From NCBI GenBank assembly GCA_022709625.1, contig JAKLIL010000113.1, forward strand, positions 1-6,337: DNA of 6,337 nt, written 5' to 3'. The notes beneath the pieces are model-generated. The model worked only from the letters and a program-made list of their open reading frames with translations. It searched no databases and was not told where the DNA came from. How positions within the stretch are numbered: the stretch's first letter is position 1; every line of letters begins with the position of its first letter. Position numbers and translations under genes: made by a program. Positions 1-5,600 of this stretch are shown piece after piece. Source of the stretch: Verrucomicrobiota bacterium (GTDB lineage: Bacteria > Verrucomicrobiota > Kiritimatiellia > CAIQIC01 > Lenti-01).

Positions 1-2037
1 CAAGGCTTTGGTTTTCCAGTCGTCGGAAGCCTCGTGCGCCGCGATGCGGGCAATCATGCGCGTCAGTGCCGCCGGCGTCTGGGCGGGCAACCGGCCGATG
101 GCGACCTCCGGCTTGCCGTCGCCGTTCGTATCCCCCATCGGACTATCGACGCCGAGCGTGACCATGATGCTGCCCGCGGAAGGCGTGTACTGGTAGATCC
201 GGTCGAGAATGGGCGGCACGTGGTTGGGACGGCTTGCCGCTTGCCCGAACCGGTCGTGGTAATCCAAGTGCCCGTCCCCGGCGAGACAGACGTAGGTCGG
301 CGGTACCGTCCAGTTGGTTGCGGCGCAGGCCAGAAAACGGGGAATGGCCCGCGGGTCGCGGCGCCCATGCGCGAAATCGTCGTACAATTCCTCCAGCGGC
401 ACCAGCAGCGAACCGAGCCCTTGCTGGGTGCGATACTCGACCAAGGCCGCGGCAGCCCCAGCCAGCGCTTGCGGCGCGACGACCAGATGGGCGGCGCCCG
501 TCTGCTTGGCCGTCCAGCGCGCGGCGGCTACGCCGTCGATGCGCTCGGGCGCCAAGACGGTCGCCACCGCCAGAAAGCGCCCCGGGGCGGCCGGATTCGC
601 CGACCAGGACGCGCGCCAGTCGCCCGCGTTCTCCGGCGCCACCGTCGTTCCCACCGCGATCGGCCGCAAGGAATCGGTCACGTCGAACACCTGGATGGCC
701 GCCTGGGAAAAACCGCGGACGGTCAACGTGCCGGCGCCGGCCTCGGGACGGAAAAGCAATTGGTCGTTCCGCGCCCGCAGGCGCCGCGCATAGCGGACTT
801 CCAGGGCATCCAGCAGCACCGTCGTCGTCGTCACGCCGGCTTCGCGCCGGGCTTCGATCGTGACGGGAACCTGGGCCCCGCCGAGATTGGTGGCGGTGCC
901 GGATTGGGCCAGCCGCAGGTTGCCGGCCCATTGCCGGTCGTCCAGGACCTGGCCCGCGGCGATGAGCCGGGTGCGGTTGTCCAGCGCCGGCGTGCCGTTG
1001 TAACCGCTGGCCAGATACGCCGTGACCGTCCCCTGCTTCACGGCCGGGTGGGGATCCGTCAGCGCCACGTTGGTCGTCCATTGCCACAGCGCGTTTGGCG
1101 AAGTGACCTGCTGGCCCGTCCACATGAAGAAATCGTCGTCCACGCCCCCGGGCAAATAGGTGAGGAAATAGCAATCCTGTTCCACCCGCACCGTGTCCCA
1201 AAACCAGGGATCCTCCGCGACGGCCGCCGTGGTCCGGTTGGCGGTGCCCATGGCCACGCCGGATCCCGGCGCCAGAAAATACACGTTGCAATTGGCGTAG
1301 GTATCGCGATAGGCCTGCCCGAAAAACAGCAAGGCGGCCCCGTCGGGTTCCGCGCGCCAAGCCACGGCCTGCCCGCCGCAGGAGAGCGCCAGATTGGTTT
1401 GCGCAATCGCCTGCGCGACCCGCGCCTCGTCGAATCCCGCCAAGCCTGCCGCGATTTGGGCGGCCGTCAAGCGATACAAGCCATCCTTCGCCACCACGAT
1501 TCGCAGGCGGTCCCCAACCGACATCGGCACCGCGCCCGCCGAACGCCGCGCGGGTTGACTGCGGACTTCTTTGGCGGGGAGCGGCGCCGACTTCGCCGGC
1601 GGCATTTCGACCTGAAAAGCGGCAAACGGCGCCGGCCATTCGCGCCATTCCGGATCGACCGCCACCAGGCGATACCAAACTACGTCTCCCACCCGAGCCG
1701 ACGAAGACGGCTCGGCGATTTCGTATACGTGGGCAGGTGAATCGAAGAGCCCTGCCTCCACGGCCTGATCCGTCACGCGCACGATCGAACCGTCCGGATT
1801 TTTCCGTTCCACGTGCCAACCCAACACCCCGGCCGCTCCAGCCGACTGCGTCCACTGAATCAACGTCCCCCCGGCGGGATTCTCCAACACCTGCAACGAA
1901 TTCACCGGCAACTCGACGTCGGCGGCCATCGCTGGGGTTCCCCAGAAACAAACCAAAAGTTGTCCAGCTATCGCCGCGGCAGCTCCTCCCATTCGCCTGC
2001 CGGATGCATGCCCCCTTGCGAAGCTCGAAGATTTCAT
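1..2037 (-). CDS. Gene B: secreted C25 (gingipain-like) cysteine peptidase, 3' end beyond the window
   Basis: This gene is open for 679 codons from ATG at 2037 and runs off the left edge. A GAGGG Shine-Dalgarno five bases upstream and a signal peptide directly after the ATG support the start. Visible parts: signal peptide (about 1-38); fibronectin-III-like domain (about 43-138, with WHVERK at 74-79 and VWYRLVAVD at 120-128); a region like the N-terminal part of other C25 proteins (about 173-300, with GLYRLTAAQ from 186 and LLFFGQAY from 236); a beta-rich middle (about 320-495); and the start of the C25 catalytic domain (from about 515) with GDGHLDYHD at 587-595, a calcium-loop-like DTNGDGKPE at 636-644, then IGRLPAQT. 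The catalytic His and Cys would lie beyond the edge, so activity cannot be judged. Residues 546-679 align with gene A at about 64% identity (counted by eye), with one two-residue indel. It is probably an exported endopeptidase; substrate unknown. The family assignment is confident, the domain borders approximate. Confidence 0.88.
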   Translation of the reverse strand, partial: MKSSSFARGHASGRRMGGAAAAIAGQLLVCFWGTPAMAADVELPVNSLQVLENPAGGTLIQWTQSAGAAGVLGWHVERKNPDGSIVRVTDQAVEAGLFDSPAHVYEIAEPSSSARVGDVVWYRLVAVDPEWREWPAPFAAFQVEMPPAKSAPLPAKEVRSQPARRSAGAVPMSVGDRLRIVVAKDGLYRLTAAQIAAGLAGFDEARVAQAIAQTNLALSCGGQAVAWRAEPDGAALLFFGQAYRDTYANCNVYFLAPGSGVAMGTANRTTAAVAEDPWFWDTVRVEQDCYFLTYLPGGVDDDFFMWTGQQVTSPNALWQWTTNVALTDPHPAVKQGTVTAYLASGYNGTPALDNRTRLIAAGQVLDDRQWAGNLRLAQSGTATNLGGAQVPVTIEARREAGVTTTTVLLDALEVRYARRLRARNDQLLFRPEAGAGTLTVRGFSQAAIQVFDVTDSLRPIAVGTTVAPENAGDWRASWSANPAAPGRFLAVATVLAPERIDGVAAARWTAKQTGAAHLVVAPQALAGAAAALVEYRTQQGLGSLLVPLEELYDDFAHGRRDPRAIPRFLACAATNWTVPPTYVCLAGDGHLDYHDRFGQAASRPNHVPPILDRIYQYTPSAGSIMVTLGVDSPMGDTNGDGKPEVAIGRLPAQTPAALTRMIARIAAHEASDDWKTKAL
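1924..2037 (-). other. Signal peptide of gene B
   Basis: Residues 1-38 form a Sec-type signal peptide: a basic n-region (K2, R8, R14, R15), a hydrophobic stretch (about 17-33) rich in A, I, L, V and F, and an Ala-X-Ala site at AMA (36-38), so cleavage is expected before ADVELP. The n-region is rather long and contains an Arg-Arg pair (GRRMGG). This resembles a twin-arginine signal only weakly, because the usual S/T-R-R-x-F-L-K context is absent. Met16 is an alternative start giving a shorter signal, but the better Shine-Dalgarno belongs to Met1. The protein is expected to cross the inner membrane; its final location is not shown. Confidence 0.75.
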
Positions 2038-2042
2038 TTTTA

Positions 2043-2047
2043 CCCTC
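2043..2047 (-). promoter_or_regulatory. Shine-Dalgarno of gene B
   Basis: On the minus strand, GAGGG is followed by TAAAA and then the ATG at 2037, a five-base spacing. This fixes the start of gene B over the internal Met16. Confidence 0.7.
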
Positions 2048-2078
2048 GCTTGCATGGAACTCAGACTTTGCGAGGATA

Positions 2079-2106
2079 AAATTAACAGGAACCTAACAAT
2101 TGTCAA
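2079..2106 (-). promoter_or_regulatory. Candidate sigma-70-type promoter for gene B
   Basis: On the minus strand, a perfect TTGACA (2106-2101) is followed after 16 bases by TAATTT (2084-2079), a poor -10 match (3 of 6). Transcription would start near 2072, giving a leader of about 35 bases. The -35 match and the position just upstream of the Shine-Dalgarno favour it. The weak -10 and the AT-rich context, where such matches arise by chance, count against it. Confidence 0.35.
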
Positions 2107-2410
2107 ATATATTTTTAACTTATTTTGTTATTTTTTAACCTCATTCCGTAAAAGGCCTGATTAACCCGCGAATGGGGAAATTCGCACCCTATTAATATTA
2201 ACATTTAATTTATATATATGATACTTATAATAAATAAGATGCGTAATTTTATCTATGTATTTTCAGATGTTTATTAGAAATATTAATGAATATATATCAT
2301 ATATTAATATATCATCGAAAACATATGGGGAAAAGGAGGATCAATCTCAAAGAATATGCATGTGAAATAATATAATATATTGCTATACAATATGTTATAA
2401 CAATATATCG
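2085..2410. other. Very AT-rich intergenic stretch upstream of gene B
   Basis: Positions 2101-2400 contain about 70 G or C in 300 bases (about 23% by hand count), against 63% to over 80% in gene A segments I counted. There is no plausible gene. It contains runs of TA steps and a direct repeat of ATATATCAT (2292-2300 and 2307-2315) with a 15-base period, flanking TTAA and partly palindromic. It lies entirely upstream of gene B's candidate promoter, so it may be an UP-element-like or nucleoid-protein-binding region; that is inference. Confidence 0.6.
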
Positions 2411-2414
2411 AATT

Positions 2415-2446
2415 TTCTTGCCGGAATTTTGGGGTCCGGACAAGAA
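2415..2446. repeat. Inverted repeat with 11-base arms and one bulge (stem-loop)
   Basis: TTCTTGCCGGA (2415-2425) is complementary to TCCGG-A-CAAGAA (2435-2446) apart from a single bulged A at 2440, with a nine-base loop ATTTTGGGG. It sits at the junction between the GC-balanced and AT-rich halves of the intergenic region. In the direction of the genes it is followed by AAAATTCG rather than a U-run, so it is not a typical intrinsic terminator. It could be an RNA stability hairpin, a protein site or part of a dispersed intergenic repeat. Confidence 0.6.
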
Positions 2447-2632
2447 CCACTGTTCGGAAAACAGCGCTCGGAAGGGATTCAGATGCTGTGAGCCGGCCTT
2501 GCGGTCGGAAACATGGAAATGGCGCCTGACCTTTGTTCCAGCCGATGGGCTTGACGCCTGCGGGTTCCGCATGCGTTTGGATCTATAAGGAAGAACCGAA
2601 GCGGACGGGACAGACGCGACATCTAGCGGAAC
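2447..2632. other. Non-coding region downstream of gene A with several small hairpins
   Basis: This stretch follows the gene A stop codon. I find no convincing gene. Small inverted repeats are close together: GCGG/CCGC around GTT (2560-2570), AGCC/GGCT around GATG (2540-2551), CCGGCC/GGTCGG (2493-2508, six pairs including one G-U on the plus strand; on the minus strand the loop is GCAA with one A-C mismatch), and ACAGC/GCTGT (2461-2465 with 2485-2489). None is followed by a U-run on the minus strand, so gene A has no obvious intrinsic terminator. It may be a 3' UTR or part of a repeat family. Confidence 0.4.
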
Positions 2633-5600
2633 TCAGAATGCGGCATCCTCGCGCCAGCGGATTTCGCGGATTGCGGGCGCAAGGTCGGATCCGTATCGCG
2701 GGAAAAAGAGGTAGAGGGCGCGGCATGGCACTGGCCAATCCTGGATTTGGCGGAGGTCGTACCATTCCATGAGGTCGCCGGTGCCCATGGCTTCCATGTC
2801 GTGCCATGGTTCGTCTTGGTACAGGATTTCCACGTCTTCCAGTTGGACGCATTCGTCGAAATCCAGGGCTACCGACCAGGACGAGGCCGCGCAATCTACC
2901 CGCCAAACGGTATTGGTATCCCCATCCACCAAACTCGGAGCAAGCGCCCAGACGGAATCGCCGCTGCGCGCCCACGCCCGCGGCCAGAATTCCACCGCGC
3001 TATCGTCACCCCCGGTTGGCTGCGGGCTGCCGGCAACGAAGCGGCCGTTCGCGCGAAGCGTGGATGACTTTTCTGGAACAAGCCGCTTCGGAACGGGGAT
3101 TTTTGGCGCCGGCCAGACTTCAATGCCGTTGAACTGCGCGGTATCGACCGTTGCCGCACCCTGGATCTGCAAGCCGCCGCGCACCTCGACGTTGTCGAAC
3201 GTGCGCACCACAGCCCGGTTTTTTCCGCCGGCCGCCGCGAAAATATCGAAGGCGGTCAATTTAGGCTGTCCTTCGATCGCCACGTTGAATTTGCGACGGC
3301 CCGCTGTCGTCCAAGCCAATTCGGCAAAATGCAGGCGCACCGAATACGTCCCGTCCGGAATGGACAGGTTGTATGTCACCGTTCGGCCATATCGGCGGGT
3401 ACGATAGATTGCCGACGCCACTTCCCCGGTATTGGCGGTGGCCGCCGTCGTGCTGGATGCACCGCCGCCCGCAGGCAATGACCACCCGGCATCCGCCGTC
3501 CAGCCATCTGGCGTAGCCGGCCCGCCGCAATTCACCTTCTGGTTGGGATCCTGCTCCGTCGCCGCGACCAGCCCGCTCAGGTAGCCCGGCGCCCGGCACC
3601 GGATCGTCGCCGTCCCGTTGGCCGCGTCGTCGTCCCACCCCGCCGCCAGCGTCACCGGCTGCGCCGCCGCGTAGTTGCTCGCGTCGAACACCAGTTCCGC
3701 GCCCGCCGCCACCGCCACGTCCGCGTCCCCCGCCACCCGCGCCACCGTCACCGTCACCGCCCCCGCCGGCGGATCGCTCAGCCGCACCCCGAACGTCGCC
3801 GCCCCCGACCCTTCCGGCACCGACACCGCCGCGGGTTCCGCGACCACCCGCAGCGACGACACCTCGATCCCGCTGAACTGCGCCACCCCCGCCGCCGCCG
3901 CCCCCGCGACCTGCAGGCCCCCGCGCACCTCCACGCCCCCGAAGGTCCGCGCCGCCGCCCGGTTCCTGCCCCCCGCCTCCGCGAACACGTCGAAATTGGC
4001 CAGGGCCGGCTGCCCCTCGATCGCCACGTCGAACCGGTTCACCCCCGTCGTCGCCGCGAACGGCTCCGCGAAGTGCAGCCGCACCGCGTACTTCCCGTCC
4101 GGCACCTTCAGGTCGTAGCCCACCGTCTTGCCGTACAGCCGCGTCCGGTACACCGCCTGCGGCACCTCCCCCGCGTTCGCGATCGTCGCCGCCGTCGCGC
4201 CCCGGCCCCCGCCCCCCACCTTCCCGTACACGTCCGCCACCCAGCCCCCGGCCACCGCCGCACCCCCCGCGTTGATCTTCAGGGATACCGGCGCGGTATC
4301 GAAATCCAATTCCATTGCTGACAGATCGGCGGCGACATACCCATCCGCATGGCACCGGAACAGCGCGGTCCCGTTGGTCGCGTCGTTGTCCACCCCCGCC
4401 GCCAGCGTCACCGGCTGCGCCGCCGCGTAGTTGCCGGCGGAGAAGACCAAGATCCCGCCACTTGCCACGGAAAGATCCGGGTCGCCGGAAACGCGCGCCA
4501 CCGTCACCGTCACCGTCCCCGCCGGCGGGTAACTGAGTTTAACGGCAAACGTCGCCCGACCGCATTCCGGTACCAGTGCCGACGCAGGATCGACGATCAC
4601 ATGGGGCGGCGCCGACCACACCTCGATCCCATTGAACTGCGCCGTATCCAACAGGGCGGAGCCTTGGATTTGCAGCCCGCCCCGGACATCCACGAAATCG
4701 AAACTTTTGACCACGGCGCGGTTCTTTCCGCCCGCCGCCGCCAAGACGTCGAAAGCCGACAAGCGCGGCTGCCCTTCCAGAAACACGTTGAACTTTCTCC
4801 GGCCGGCCGTTGTCCATACCGATTCGGCGAAATGCAGGCGCACCATGTATTTTCCGTCGGGAACGGGAAGATCGTAGATCAGCGTTTTACCATTCCTTCG
4901 CGTTTGGTAGACAGCCAAGGGCGCTTCTCCGGCGTTGGCAATGGCGGAAGCGCTGGTGGCGACGCTGGCGCCATTCCCAGTCCACGATGCGTCCGCCGTC
5001 CAACCGCCGTAGGCGGCCTTGCCGCCGCAATTGATCTTCCGGTAGACGGGCGGAGCCCAGGACTGCACGATTTGGAGCACATCGGTTGCCGAGTTGCCGG
5101 CCGAATCATAGACGACGGCCGCAATCCGGTTCGTGCCGGGAACCAGCGGCAACCCATCGACATGCCAATTGGTCGTGCCCGCCGCGATCGATTCATGGCC
5201 ATTGCTTTCGTTGCGCACTACGATCCGTTTTACGCCGATCGAATCCGTGGCCGTTCCCGCCATGTAGAGCCGGTTCGTGAAAAGAGTCCAAGCGGCGGCC
5301 GTCGTCGGGACCGCGATTTGCACGGCAGGCGGCGCCTGGTCCAAAACCAGATGCGTGCGGACGGACAGGCCCGGATCGCCCAACAGAACGCTGGCTTCCA
5401 CCATCCAAGGCGTGTAGCTCCCGGCTTGGACCGCCAACGCGGCGGCGATCAAATCGCCCAGCCGGACGTCGTTGGTTTCAAACAGCCTGTCGAAAAAAGC
5501 CGCCGCCGTGTCTTCCGATTCGGCCAAGGTGGATTCCGCCGCCGAGGCCCAAACCGCCACGGCGCCGCCCGGGGCCGTGTCCAAAAAACCTTTTCCGAGA

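Noticed and set aside
34..1740. A 568-codon open frame on the plus strand opposite gene B
   Set aside because: Its product is Arg/Gly/Pro/His-rich with no recognisable domain. It is the antisense shadow of a high-GC gene whose minus-strand frame gives a clear C25 protein.
143..1951. A 602-codon minus-strand frame overlapping gene B
   Set aside because: It is out of phase with the real gene, which starts at 2037 with a Shine-Dalgarno and signal peptide. The product is low-complexity Gly/Arg-rich.
2331..2352. A strong AAGGAGG-like motif on the plus strand
   Set aside because: The ATG that follows is closed after four codons, and no longer frame begins at a suitable distance.
2415..2446. An intrinsic terminator for gene A
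   Set aside because: The stem is good, but no U-run follows it on the minus strand, and it lies nearly 190 bases after the stop codon.
2312..2572. A possible 86-residue minus-strand protein between the two genes
   Set aside because: It has no Shine-Dalgarno, crosses the hairpin cluster and the AT-rich junction, and its hydrophobic tail comes from AT-rich codons. It is more likely chance translation of a repeat or UTR.
3261..4355. A 364-codon minus-strand frame in the GC-extreme block
   Set aside because: The product is almost entirely Gly, Arg and Ala from reading GC-rich codons in the wrong phase; the malectin and Calx-beta frame is the real one.
3113..5038. Interspersed repeats read as a CRISPR array or mobile element
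   Set aside because: The repeats are in frame, of domain length and encode conserved protein modules; there are no short regular repeats with spacers and no transposase.
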